64,000 nucleotides of DNA from Affinibrenneria salicis (GTDB lineage Bacteria > Pseudomonadota > Gammaproteobacteria > Enterobacterales > Enterobacteriaceae). Where the stretch lies: positions 124,001-188,000 of the forward strand of contig NZ_VYKJ01000012.1 in NCBI RefSeq assembly GCF_008710095.1, written 5' to 3'. Below, piece after piece: positions 19,532-28,208 of this stretch. A program made the translations under genes and the position numbers. Numbering within the stretch: the stretch's first letter is position 1; the number at the start of each line of letters is the position of its first letter. Below the pieces are notes generated by a model that saw only the letters and a list, made by a program, of their open reading frames with translations, searched no databases and was not told where the DNA came from.

Positions 19532-20581
19532 ATGTTATATCAACTGAGTGTGATATTTATTGTGGCGCTGATACTGGTCGCTATTGCCCGTCAGGCGGCG
19601 TTTGCCGTTGGCCTGGTGGATAAACCCGACGCCAGAAAGCGTCACCAGGGACATATCCCGCTGGTGGGCGGCGTGGTGATTTATCTTACCGTGACGCTGA
19701 TGACCTGCTGGCAGCCGGCGTGGTTGCCGCAGTCCGGCTGCTATGTGCTGTGCATCAGCGCGCTGGCGCTGCTGGGCGTACTGGATGACCGTTTCGACCT
19801 GCCGGTGGCGCCGCGCGTGCTGGTGCAGGGCGGCATTGCTTTTACCATGATGCTGGCGGCCGGCATGCAGCTGAATTCCCTGGGGCGGCTATGGGGACAG
19901 GGCGAGCTGCTGCTGGGCTACGGCGCGCTGGTCATCACGCCGCTGGCGGTGTGGGCGGCGATTAACGCCTGGAATATGGTGGACGGCATCGACGGGCAGC
20001 TCGGCGCGCTGTCGTGCATCACCTTCGCGGCGTTGGCCATCCTGTTCGCCGTCGGCGGCCAGGCGACGCTGGCGCAGTGGTGCCTGGGCGTAATTGCGGC
20101 GCTGGCCGCCTTCCTGTTGTTCAATCTCAGCGTATTCGGCTCGGGGCGCAAGGTGTTTATGGGCGATGCCGGCAGCATGGTGATCGGCTTTACCGTGCTG
20201 TGGCTGTTGATTGCGGCGACGCAGGGGCCGTCCGCGGTGATGCGTCCGGTCACCGCGCTATGGCTGATCGCGATTCCCCTGATGGATATGGTCACGGTGA
20301 TGATCCGTCGCGTGCTGCGCGGACAGAGCCCGTTCGTGGCCGGACGCGATCATCTGCACCATATTCTGATGCGGCGCGGGCTGAGCGCGCGTCAGGCGCT
20401 GGCGGTCAGCTGTCTGCTGGCGCTGGGGCTGGCGGCCGCGGGCATCGTCAGCGAACGGCTGCGGCTGGCCGAAGGCCCGATGCTGCTCGCCTTTCTGCTG
20501 TGTTTCCTGACCTATTTCATCGTGCTGCGTGAATCGCGGCGGGTCAGCGCTTTTACTACACGCTCAACAATTGAACGCTAA
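19532..20581 (+). CDS. WecA-like undecaprenyl-phosphate sugar-1-phosphate transferase
   Basis: 349 residues with about eleven membrane segments. It carries the MraY/WecA-family motifs: LDDRFDLP (about residue 84), NAWNMVDGIDGQLG (about 146-159), VFMGDAGSMVIGF (about 209-221) and the HLHH segment RDHLHHILMRRG (about 271). It transfers HexNAc-1-phosphate from a UDP-sugar to undecaprenyl phosphate and so starts the lipid-linked repeat unit. ATG 19532 has the Shine-Dalgarno GGAGGAAC and follows the ops element directly; upstream in-frame codons would read through the ops site. Whether it duplicates a chromosomal wecA in an enterobacterial-common-antigen cluster cannot be seen here. Confidence 0.88.
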   Translation: MLYQLSVIFIVALILVAIARQAAFAVGLVDKPDARKRHQGHIPLVGGVVIYLTVTLMTCWQPAWLPQSGCYVLCISALALLGVLDDRFDLPVAPRVLVQGGIAFTMMLAAGMQLNSLGRLWGQGELLLGYGALVITPLAVWAAINAWNMVDGIDGQLGALSCITFAALAILFAVGGQATLAQWCLGVIAALAAFLLFNLSVFGSGRKVFMGDAGSMVIGFTVLWLLIAATQGPSAVMRPVTALWLIAIPLMDMVTVMIRRVLRGQSPFVAGRDHLHHILMRRGLSARQALAVSCLLALGLAAAGIVSERLRLAEGPMLLAFLLCFLTYFIVLRESRRVSAFTTRSTIER

Positions 20582-20670
20582 CGCCGGCGCAGCCGGCAGC
20601 GCCGACCCTGTCCGCTTTTAACCTCCTGCGCAGCGGGTCAGCCGTCATGATGAAGCAAGGAACTTTAACA

Positions 20671-22839
20671 ATGAATAACAGCGCACAGCCGATGGTGCTG
20701 GCCGAACAGGATGACAAACTGGACTGGGAGAAGCTGGTTGGCCCGCTGTGGGACAACCGTTGGCGCATCGCTCTGTCCATCGGCGCGGCGGCGCTGCTCG
20801 GCGTGGCCTATGCCCTGCTGGCGCCCCCGATCTATCAGGCCAGCGCGCTGGTGCAGGTGGAGAAGCCGATTTCCGGCGACGCGCTGCTGCGCGAGACGCT
20901 GGAAAGCTCAATCGGCCAGACGCCGGCGACCCAGGACGAAGTCGCGCTGGTGAAATCGCGTTATGTGATCGGCAAAGCGGTGGACGATCTCGATCTGACG
21001 GTGCGCATTCGGCCGGATTATTTTCCGCTGGTCGGTCAGGGCATCGCCCGCCTGAGCGGTAAAACGCCGCCGCTGCTGCGTATTGACGCGCTGACCGTGC
21101 CGGCGCCGATGCTGGGTGAAAAACTGACGCTGACGGCGCTCGATGCGCAGCGCTATAGCCTGAGCGCCGACGGCGTCACGCTGCTGAGCGGCAGCGTGGG
21201 GCAAAACGTGCGCCAGAGCGGCTGGAGTCTGCGCGTCGGCGCGTTGCTGGCGCCGCCCGGCAGCACCTTTACGCTGATGAAAGTGACGCGCCAGAAGGCG
21301 GTGGACGATCTGCGTAACGGGCTGGATATCGCGTCCGGCGGCAAAGACAGCGGGATCATGACCTTCAATCTGGAAAGCGAAGATCCGCAGCGCGCCGAAG
21401 CGGTGCTGCAGAGCATCACCAACAACTATCTGCAGCAGAATATCGACCGCAAGACCGAAGAAGCGCAGCGCATGCTGGCCTTTCTGCAGCAGCAACTGCC
21501 GCAAACTCAGGCGTCGCTGACGCAGGCCGAGAATCAGCTCAATCAATTCCGCCAGCAGAACGATTCGGTGGATTTGTCGCTGGAGGCCAAGTCGGTGCTT
21601 GATACTCTGGTGCAGTTGGACGCACAGCTCAATGAGCTGACTTTCCGAGAATCGGAAATCTCCAAACTCTATACTACCTCGCACCCCGCGTATCGTGCGC
21701 TGCTGGAAAAGCGCGGTACGCTGGAAGCGGAGAAGGCGCGGCTGGGCAAGCAGGTGCAGGCTTTGCCGAAGACGCAGCAGGAGATCCTGCGCCTGACGCG
21801 CGACGTGCAGGTAGATCAGCAGATCTATATGCAACTGATGAATAAACAGCAGGAGTTGAGCATCAGTAAAGCCGGCACCGTGGGCAATATCCGCATTATC
21901 GACACCGCGGAAACCAGCCTGAAGCCGGTGAAGCCGCGCAAAATGCTGGTGGTCATCGTCGCCATGCTGTTGGGCGGCGTGCTGTCGGCCTCGTTGGTGC
22001 TGCTGCGCGCGGCGTTCCACCGCGGCATCAGCGACACCGACGCGCTGGAAAGGTGCGGCATCAACGTGTACGCCACCGTGCCGCTATCGCCGTGGCAGCA
22101 GAAGCGCAATCGCGCTCAGCAGCAGATGCTGGCGAAAAACAGCAGCGGGCGGCTGCCTATTCTGGCGCAAGCGTCGCCGGGCGATTTGTCGGTGGAGGCG
22201 ATCCGCAGCCTGCGCACCAGCCTGCACTTCGCCATGATGGAAGCGAAAAACAATATTCTGATGGTTTCCGGCGCCAGCCCGGCGTGCGGTAAAAGTTTCA
22301 CCTGCACCAATCTGGCGGTGGTGATAGCCCAGGCCGGCCAGCGCGTCCTGTTGATTGACGCCGATATGCGCAAAGGGTTTCTGCATCGCTGGATGAATAA
22401 ACACGGGAGCGTAGGCCTGTCGGATCTGTTGTCCGGCCAGGCGGCGGCCGGGCAGGTGGTGAAACAGACCGATATCGACGGCCTCGATTTTGTGTCGCGC
22501 GGTCAGGTGCCGCCCAACCCGTCGGAATTGCTGATGCACCCGCGCTTCGCCGATTTCCTGCGCTGGGCCGGTCAGAGCTACGATCTGGTGTTGATCGATA
22601 CGCCGCCGGTGCTGGCGGTGACCGACGCCGCAATCGTCGGCCATCACGCCGGCACTTCGCTAATGGTGGTGCATTTCGAAGTCAACACGGTGAAACAGAT
22701 TGAGACCAGTCTGCGCCGCTTCGAGCAGAACGGCGTGGCGATCAAAGGGGTGATCCTCAACGGCGTGGTGAAGAAAACCGCCAGCGAAACCAGCTATTAT
22801 GCCTTCGCTTACCCGAGCTATCACGAAAAGGTCAGGTAA
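20671..22839 (+). CDS. wzc: Polysaccharide co-polymerase / tyrosine autokinase Wzc
   Basis: 722 residues. The N-terminal Wzz domain follows the first membrane segment (about 34-52), with a long periplasmic coiled-coil region (QLPQTQASLTQAENQLNQFR) and a second segment near 430-450 preceded by a Pro-rich KPVKPRK. The cytoplasmic BY-kinase has Walker A (SGASPACGKSFTCTNL, near 530-545), Walker A' (VLLIDADMRKG, near 558), Walker B (LVLIDTPPVL, near 639) and a C-terminal Tyr cluster (TSYYAFAYPSYHEKVR). It controls chain length and export of group-1-type capsule or exopolysaccharide. ATG 20671 follows AAGGAA by 8 bases and is preferred over 20647. Its usual partners Wza and Wzb are not in this cluster. 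Confidence 0.93.
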   Translation: MNNSAQPMVLAEQDDKLDWEKLVGPLWDNRWRIALSIGAAALLGVAYALLAPPIYQASALVQVEKPISGDALLRETLESSIGQTPATQDEVALVKSRYVIGKAVDDLDLTVRIRPDYFPLVGQGIARLSGKTPPLLRIDALTVPAPMLGEKLTLTALDAQRYSLSADGVTLLSGSVGQNVRQSGWSLRVGALLAPPGSTFTLMKVTRQKAVDDLRNGLDIASGGKDSGIMTFNLESEDPQRAEAVLQSITNNYLQQNIDRKTEEAQRMLAFLQQQLPQTQASLTQAENQLNQFRQQNDSVDLSLEAKSVLDTLVQLDAQLNELTFRESEISKLYTTSHPAYRALLEKRGTLEAEKARLGKQVQALPKTQQEILRLTRDVQVDQQIYMQLMNKQQELSISKAGTVGNIRIIDTAETSLKPVKPRKMLVVIVAMLLGGVLSASLVLLRAAFHRGISDTDALERCGINVYATVPLSPWQQKRNRAQQQMLAKNSSGRLPILAQASPGDLSVEAIRSLRTSLHFAMMEAKNNILMVSGASPACGKSFTCTNLAVVIAQAGQRVLLIDADMRKGFLHRWMNKHGSVGLSDLLSGQAAAGQVVKQTDIDGLDFVSRGQVPPNPSELLMHPRFADFLRWAGQSYDLVLIDTPPVLAVTDAAIVGHHAGTSLMVVHFEVNTVKQIETSLRRFEQNGVAIKGVILNGVVKKTASETSYYAFAYPSYHEKVR

Positions 22840-22843
22840 TGCG

Positions 22844-24133
22844 ATGAAGGCGATGCTGGTCAATTCTCTGTGGCTGATGCTGGAGCGCATATCGCTCAGC
22901 CTCTCGGGGATCTTCGTTTCGGTGTACGTCGCGCGCTATCTTGGGCCGGCGCAGTACGGACTGATTAACTATTTGCTTTCGGTGATCGCCATCGGCGTGC
23001 CGCTGGTTCAACTGGGGGCCGATACCGTTCTGTTTAACCGCGTGGCCAGGCGCAGGCGCAGCGGGGCGCGGCTGATGCTGGCTTCGATGCGCATCCGCCG
23101 TCAGCTGTTCGCTCTGATCGCCGTACCGCTGCTGGCCTGGACGCTGCTGACTCAGGATCGCACCAGTCAGATTATGATGGCGCTGATGCTGGTCAGCGCC
23201 TGGTTTTCCGTGCAGGACGTCTACAAAATCTATTACGACGCGCTGCTGAAATCGAAACTTAACACGCTGATTAATAATCTGGCGCTGTTGCTGGCCATCC
23301 TGCTGCGGCTGGCGCTGGTGCGCGCCGAACTGTCGCTGGCGTGGTTCGCCGTTCCCTATGTGCTGAGCAGCATGATCCCCTGGCTGGTGCGCGTCTGCCT
23401 GTTTCGCCGCGAACGGCGGACCCTGGCGCCGATCTCTCTGCGTCACCAGCGGCGCTATAGCCGCTATTTGCTGCGGGTCGGCTTGCCGCTGGCGGTGTCC
23501 AGCCTGTCGATCGTCATCTATACGCGCATTGATCAGATTATGCTGGGCAACGTGCTGGGCGAACATAGCGTCGGTCTTTATAGCGCCGCGATTACCCTGA
23601 GTCAGGGCTGGGTGTTCGTACCAATCGCGCTGATTACCTCCATGATGCCGGGCGTGGCCCGCGCGCGTTCGCCGGCCGGGCAGGAGGCGCGCATTCGCCT
23701 GCTGTATCTGGTGGTTTTGCTGCTGTCGCTGCCGGTCATTCTGCTGCTGTCGCTGTGCGCCGGACCGATTGTCATTCTGATGTTCGGCGAGCATTACCGC
23801 GCCGCCGCCGGCATTCTGGCGCTGTGTTCGGTCACCTCGCTGTTTTCGGTTCTCGGTACGATCTCTTATCGCGCCATCGTACTGTTCGGCGGCTATCGCT
23901 TTATCGCGATAAAAATGCCGCTGGCGGCGCTGGTCAATGTGCTGCTGAATGTGCTGCTAATCCCGCGATACGGCATTACCGGCGCGGCGGTCTCCACGCT
24001 GATCACCGAGTTTATTTCATTTTTTGTGCTCAATGGTTTCTTCAGGGGAGGGCAAATAACGCGCTTACAGCTTACCTGCTACCGTTGTTTGCCCGGATTA
24101 ATAGGGAGGGTAAGAGAAGTCAATGTTAAATAG
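22844..24133 (+). CDS. wzx: Wzx-type polysaccharide repeat-unit flippase
   Basis: 429 residues with 12-14 predicted membrane segments. It begins with the oligosaccharide flippase (MATE/MOP) signature (VYVARYLGPAQYGLINYLLS) and has RIDQIMLGNVLGEHSVGLYSA midway. It should flip the undecaprenyl-linked repeat unit to the periplasm for the EpsG-like polymerase. The start is 5 bp after the wzc stop; the in-frame ATG nearer to the stop is not usable because it meets TGA after one codon. Its 3' end overlaps the next gene by 11 bp. Confidence 0.9.
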   Translation: MKAMLVNSLWLMLERISLSLSGIFVSVYVARYLGPAQYGLINYLLSVIAIGVPLVQLGADTVLFNRVARRRRSGARLMLASMRIRRQLFALIAVPLLAWTLLTQDRTSQIMMALMLVSAWFSVQDVYKIYYDALLKSKLNTLINNLALLLAILLRLALVRAELSLAWFAVPYVLSSMIPWLVRVCLFRRERRTLAPISLRHQRRYSRYLLRVGLPLAVSSLSIVIYTRIDQIMLGNVLGEHSVGLYSAAITLSQGWVFVPIALITSMMPGVARARSPAGQEARIRLLYLVVLLLSLPVILLLSLCAGPIVILMFGEHYRAAAGILALCSVTSLFSVLGTISYRAIVLFGGYRFIAIKMPLAALVNVLLNVLLIPRYGITGAAVSTLITEFISFFVLNGFFRGGQITRLQLTCYRCLPGLIGRVREVNVK

Positions 24134-24971
24134 TCTGGTGAAAGGGGTATATCGGCATATGCCCGATGCATTATATCATCGGTTAAAATACGCTATGTTT
24201 TTTCGTAAGGTTCCTCATCTGGCGCGCCCGGTTTATTACAGCGAAAAATTAATGCGCAGAAAAGTCTACCCGCAGAGAATATTTACCCGACTTTCCGATA
24301 AGTATCAGGTGCGGGATTATATTGCCAAACTGTGGGGAGAGGAATATTTAATTGAACTTTATGCGCACGGCGAAAAACTAACGCAAGAGATGTTCGACGC
24401 ATTACCCAATGCGTTTGTGATTAAGGCCAATCACGGCAGTGGTTATAACAAACTGGTGTTTGATAAAAGCCAGACCAGCTTCGCGGAACTGCAGGCGCTG
24501 ACCCGCGACTGGCTGCGGCAGAATTTTTATCAGGTATACCGCGAGCGGCATTACAAAGATATTCCCCCGCGCATCATGGTGGAAAGAATGCTGCAGGAAG
24601 ACGGCAAGGTTCCGAACGATATCAAGATTCACTGTTTTAATCGCGGCGGACAGATACGTTTTTTTATTCAGGTGGATTATCAGAGGTTTAGCCATCATCA
24701 GCGCGACTTTTTCGATGAGAACTGGAACCGTACCGAAATCCGTATGGGGGTGCCGAACAGCGCGACGCCGATGGCCCGTCCGAGCCAGTTGACGAAGATG
24801 CTGGAACTGACTCGCCAGGTGGCGCAGCGCTTTTCCTATGTGCGGGTGGATTTCTATCAGGTACATGAACGCGTTTATTTCGGCGAACTGACCTTTACTC
24901 CTGGCGCCGGACTACAGCGATTAACACCGGAAACTATCGAGCGGGAGTGGGGCAGCTATTTTCTGGATTAA
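24123..24971 (+). CDS. TupA-like ATP-grasp protein
   Basis: 282 residues. It shows the TupA-like ATP-grasp family layout: KLMRRKVYPQ, LSDKYQVRDYIAK, the nucleotide-binding ALPNAFVIKANHGSGYNKLVFD (about 93-114), PNDIKIHCFNRGG, and the metal-binding FGELTFTPGAGLQ near the C-terminus. Relatives near polysaccharide genes are thought to attach amino acids through amide bonds (TupA makes polyglutamate-linked teichuronopeptide). It may decorate a uronic acid or amino sugar of this polymer; that is inference. It is distinctly less GC-rich than wzc and wzx, overlaps wzx by 11 bp, and is followed by a 210-bp gap that breaks the otherwise tight operon. Confidence 0.82.
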   Translation: MLNSLVKGVYRHMPDALYHRLKYAMFFRKVPHLARPVYYSEKLMRRKVYPQRIFTRLSDKYQVRDYIAKLWGEEYLIELYAHGEKLTQEMFDALPNAFVIKANHGSGYNKLVFDKSQTSFAELQALTRDWLRQNFYQVYRERHYKDIPPRIMVERMLQEDGKVPNDIKIHCFNRGGQIRFFIQVDYQRFSHHQRDFFDENWNRTEIRMGVPNSATPMARPSQLTKMLELTRQVAQRFSYVRVDFYQVHERVYFGELTFTPGAGLQRLTPETIEREWGSYFLD

Positions 24972-25060
24972 TTCGCAGATTTATCTCTCAGTCGGAAATT
25001 TTTTTTGTTTAATTCTGCATTTTATAATCGGTAAGAGAATAATGATGATCTATGCGGGAT

Positions 25061-25085
25061 CTATATTCTAAATAATTCGATTGGC
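25061..25085 (+). repeat. Partial end of the palindromic dispersed repeat
   Basis: CTATATTCTAAATAATTCGA followed by TTGGCA matches the left terminal part of the repeat (TATACTCTAAATAATTCGAG-TTGCA). No matching right end is visible, so this looks like a decayed or solo end in the 210-bp AT-rich gap (24972-25181) between the ATP-grasp and GT4 genes. Confidence 0.45.
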
Positions 25086-25181
25086 ACAGTAAGAATGCCT
25101 TTATAACAGGGCGAATCCTTTAATGCGCGGGATTTAAATCAGGCCGCCTGAATAATGGGAAATATGCATTCCGGAGGTGAT

Positions 25182-26243
25182 ATGCAGCAGCGGAAAATAG
25201 CCATTGTGATTGAGAATATCGCTGAAAAAGGCGGAACCGAACGCGTCGCCAGCAGCCTGGCCAATGCGCTGGCCGGCCGTTTCGGTTATCGGGTGGACTT
25301 ACTGTCGATAAGCGGCGATCGATCGTTTTACCCGCTGGCGCCTGAGGTGCGGCTGCGCTTTATGCGCGGTAAAACGCCGGGCTGGTCATGGCGTCTGGCG
25401 TGGTTTATGCGCGCCGGACGCTACGACAGCATTATCACCATTTCGATGGGGCGCCTGTCGGTGATTATGGTGCCCTGCCTGCGCCTGCTGTGCCCGCGCA
25501 GCCGGCTGCTGCTGAGCGAACACGTCAGCTTCCATCAGTATCCGTGGCCGATGAAGTGGCTGAAGCTGCTGGTCTACCTGCTGGGCGATCGCACCATCCT
25601 GCTGACGCAGAAAGATTTGCGCAATATTCGCCGCTGGGTGCCGGCCGACAAGTGTCTGGTGATTGAAAATGTGTCGCCGTTTCCCCTGCAGCCGCCGCGT
25701 CACGAGGCGCAGCCGCCGGTAGCGCTGGCGGTTGGCCGCCTGTGTTTTCAGAAAGGCTTCGATCGGCTGATCGCCGCCTGGCAACAGATTGCGACGCGCC
25801 CGGCCGCTGGCGACTGGCGGCTGCACATCGTCGGCGACGGACCGGATCGCGCGGCGCTGCAGCGGCAAATCGACCAGGCCGGCCTGAGCGATCGCATCAT
25901 GTTGCTGCCCGCCACGCCGAATATCGCCGACCACTATCGCCGCGCCAGCCTGCTGCTGCTGACTTCACGCTACGAGGGCCTGCCGATGGTGCTGATTGAA
26001 GCAATGAGCTTTGGCCTGCCGCTGGTGGCGTTCGACTGCCAGACCGGCCCGGCCGAGCTGATTGAACACGACGGCAATGGCTACCTGGTGACTGAAGGCG
26101 ATATCGCGGCCTTCAGCGAACGTACGCTGGCGTTGATCGAAAACGCGCCGCTGCGGGCGCGTTTTGCCCGCCGTTCGCTGGAAAAGGCGCAGCGCTTCAG
26201 CCCTGAGCGTATCTATTCCCAATGGCAACAGCTTATCGCGTGA
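25182..26243 (+). CDS. Glycosyltransferase family 4 (GT-B)
   Basis: 353 residues with the GT-B fold. N-terminal AIVIENIAEKGGTERVASSL carries the Gly-Gly acceptor loop, and the C-terminal donor half has ALAVGRLCFQKGFDRLIAAW and the EX7E-type motif in SRYEGLPMVLIEAMSFGLPL. It adds one sugar with retention of configuration to the lipid-linked repeat unit on the cytoplasmic face. ATG 25182 has a nearly ideal Shine-Dalgarno (GGAGGTGAT). It is followed 7 bp later by a GT2 gene. Confidence 0.88.
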   Translation: MQQRKIAIVIENIAEKGGTERVASSLANALAGRFGYRVDLLSISGDRSFYPLAPEVRLRFMRGKTPGWSWRLAWFMRAGRYDSIITISMGRLSVIMVPCLRLLCPRSRLLLSEHVSFHQYPWPMKWLKLLVYLLGDRTILLTQKDLRNIRRWVPADKCLVIENVSPFPLQPPRHEAQPPVALAVGRLCFQKGFDRLIAAWQQIATRPAAGDWRLHIVGDGPDRAALQRQIDQAGLSDRIMLLPATPNIADHYRRASLLLLTSRYEGLPMVLIEAMSFGLPLVAFDCQTGPAELIEHDGNGYLVTEGDIAAFSERTLALIENAPLRARFARRSLEKAQRFSPERIYSQWQQLIA

Positions 26244-26250
26244 GGCGAAT

Positions 26251-26997
26251 ATGAACGAAAAAGTATCAATCATTATGCCGGCGTACAACGCGGCAAAAAC
26301 CATCCGGCAGTCGATTCTGGGCGTGCTTAATCAGAGCTGGCAGGACTATCACCTGTACGTGGTCGACGACGCCTCGACGGACGACACCGCTCGGGTCGTG
26401 CGGCCGTTTATCAGCGACAGGCTGACTTACCTGCGCAACCGCAGCAATCAGGGGGTGGCCGAAACGCGCAACGTGGCGCTCGAAGCGGCGCGCGGCGACT
26501 ATATCGCCTTTTGCGACAGCGACGATATCTGGTACGGGCATAAGCTGGCGCGCCAGGTGAGCATTCTGGACAGCGGCCGTTATGACGTGGTGTGTTCTCA
26601 CTACCACACCTTCGAACAGGATCCGGAACAGGTCAGGAATTATCGCGGCGGCGCGGAAATTATCGCCTACGACGACATGCTGAAGAGCAACTGGATCGGC
26701 AATCTAACCGGGATCTACAACCAGCGCCGCACGGGGAAGGTGTATCAGCGCCGGGTCGGACACGAAGATTACGTGATGTGGCTGTCGGTGCTGGCGCAGG
26801 CGCGCAACCGGCAGGCGTACTGCGTGCCGGAGGCGCTGGCGCTATACCGGCTGTCGCCGCAGTCGGTATCCGGCAACAAGATTCGGGCGGCCGACTGGCA
26901 GTGGCGGATTTATCGCCGCTATCTGGGATTATCCTGGCAGATGTCCTGCTATATGTTCTCGGCCTATCTGTATAACGCGGTAATGAAACGACAATGA
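26251..26997 (+). CDS. Glycosyltransferase family 2 (GT-A), first of three
   Basis: 248 residues with the GT-A core: SIIMPAYNAAKTIRQSILGV, VVDDASTDDT, NQGVAETRNVALEAARGDYI, the metal-binding Asp-x-Asp in FCDSDDIW, and the acceptor region GHEDYVMW with the catalytic-base-type acid. It is an inverting transferase acting on the repeat unit; the sugar cannot be assigned. ATG 26251 was chosen because it gives the standard N-terminus, 7 bp after the GT4 stop. Its stop overlaps the following ATG (ATGA). Confidence 0.88.
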   Translation: MNEKVSIIMPAYNAAKTIRQSILGVLNQSWQDYHLYVVDDASTDDTARVVRPFISDRLTYLRNRSNQGVAETRNVALEAARGDYIAFCDSDDIWYGHKLARQVSILDSGRYDVVCSHYHTFEQDPEQVRNYRGGAEIIAYDDMLKSNWIGNLTGIYNQRRTGKVYQRRVGHEDYVMWLSVLAQARNRQAYCVPEALALYRLSPQSVSGNKIRAADWQWRIYRRYLGLSWQMSCYMFSAYLYNAVMKRQ

Positions 26998-28208
26998 GCG
27001 CCGCCACTTTCTTGCGGCGCGGCCTGGCGCTGGCCGCCGGGCTCTGGCTGAGCGCCGCCAGCGCCGGCGCGCCGGCGGTCGACGCCGGACTGAACGCGCC
27101 GCTCGCCGGGGGGCGCGCCGAACCGAACCGGGTCACGCTGGATGCCCAGGGCTATACGCTGCGCGACGGTCAGCGTTTCTTTCCGCTCGGCATCTATATG
27201 TATGGCGAGATGGCGACGGATGAGCACCTGGCGCGCATTCGCGACGCCGGATTCAATACCTTGCTGAACTATAACTACGGCGCGGGGCGCGATCCCTACC
27301 AGTACTTTCGCAAGACGCAACAGTATGGCCTGCAGGTGATCTACTCGGTGAAGGATTTCTACGCCGGCACCCGCTTTGCGCCGAAAACCCGTCTGAGCTA
27401 TGAGCAACTGACCGCCCGCTACGTGGAGCGGTTTCGTCATCAGCCGAATCTGCTGGCCTGGTACATCAATGACGAACTGGGGCCGGACTATGTGCCGCAG
27501 CTCGAACAGATGCACCGCCAGGTTAAACAGTTGGACCCGGATCGGCTGACGTTCCAGGTGCTGAATCAGATCGGGATGCTCAAGTCCTATTTCAACAGTA
27601 CGGATGTGCTGGCCAGCGATCCTTATCCGGTGGGGGTGGACGCCAACCTGAACCGGACGCTCAGCTATACCCGGCAGACGGTGGCGGCGGCGGAACAGGC
27701 CAGAGGCGCCTGGCTGGTGATCCAGATTATGGATCACGCCGCCTATAACCGTTGGCGTTGGCCGTATCAGCCCAGCGAAGCGGAAATTCGCAATCAGGCC
27801 TGGCTGGGGTTGATTGGCGGCGCCAAAGGTCTGCTGTTCTACTCCTATACCGATCTGTTTTACAAACGCCAGCGCGGCGCTTTCCGGCAACAGGAATTTG
27901 ACGACGTCTGGCAGGACGTCAGCCAGGTCGCGCGCCAGCTCGACAGCTTTAATCCGTTCCTGCTTTCCGGCGACAGCCAGCTGCTGAACGGCAGCGACGA
28001 GCGCCTTGCGGCGCGGCTGTTTATCGACGGCGATCGCGGCCTGGTGTTGATCGTCAACCCCTATTATCGACCGATAACCTCACGCTTTGCGCTGCCCGAC
28101 GGCTGGCGCTGGCAGGGACAAAGCCAGATAGACGCGGCATTGCCGTCCATGGGCAGCCGCGCCCTGCGGCTGCAGCGCGCGACAGAAAAGGATAACCCAT
28201 CGTCATGA
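26994..28208 (+). CDS. Secreted glycoside-hydrolase-like protein in the polysaccharide operon
   Basis: 404 residues. A cleavable signal peptide is likely (about 1-25, FLRRGLALAAGLWLSAASAGA). The mature part looks like a TIM barrel of the GH-A clan: RFFPLGIYMYGE, DAGFNTLLNYNYG, and LLAWYINDELGPDY, whose Asn-Asp-Glu (159-161) fits an acid/base position. A small C-terminal beta domain follows (LVLIVNPYYRPITSRFALP). It probably trims or cuts the exported polymer in the periplasm. Polymer-specific lyases or hydrolases are common in exopolysaccharide operons, but the activity is inferred. It is coupled by ATGA overlaps at both ends to glycosyltransferase genes, which supports joint function. Confidence 0.7.
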   Translation: MSAATFLRRGLALAAGLWLSAASAGAPAVDAGLNAPLAGGRAEPNRVTLDAQGYTLRDGQRFFPLGIYMYGEMATDEHLARIRDAGFNTLLNYNYGAGRDPYQYFRKTQQYGLQVIYSVKDFYAGTRFAPKTRLSYEQLTARYVERFRHQPNLLAWYINDELGPDYVPQLEQMHRQVKQLDPDRLTFQVLNQIGMLKSYFNSTDVLASDPYPVGVDANLNRTLSYTRQTVAAAEQARGAWLVIQIMDHAAYNRWRWPYQPSEAEIRNQAWLGLIGGAKGLLFYSYTDLFYKRQRGAFRQQEFDDVWQDVSQVARQLDSFNPFLLSGDSQLLNGSDERLAARLFIDGDRGLVLIVNPYYRPITSRFALPDGWRWQGQSQIDAALPSMGSRALRLQRATEKDNPSS

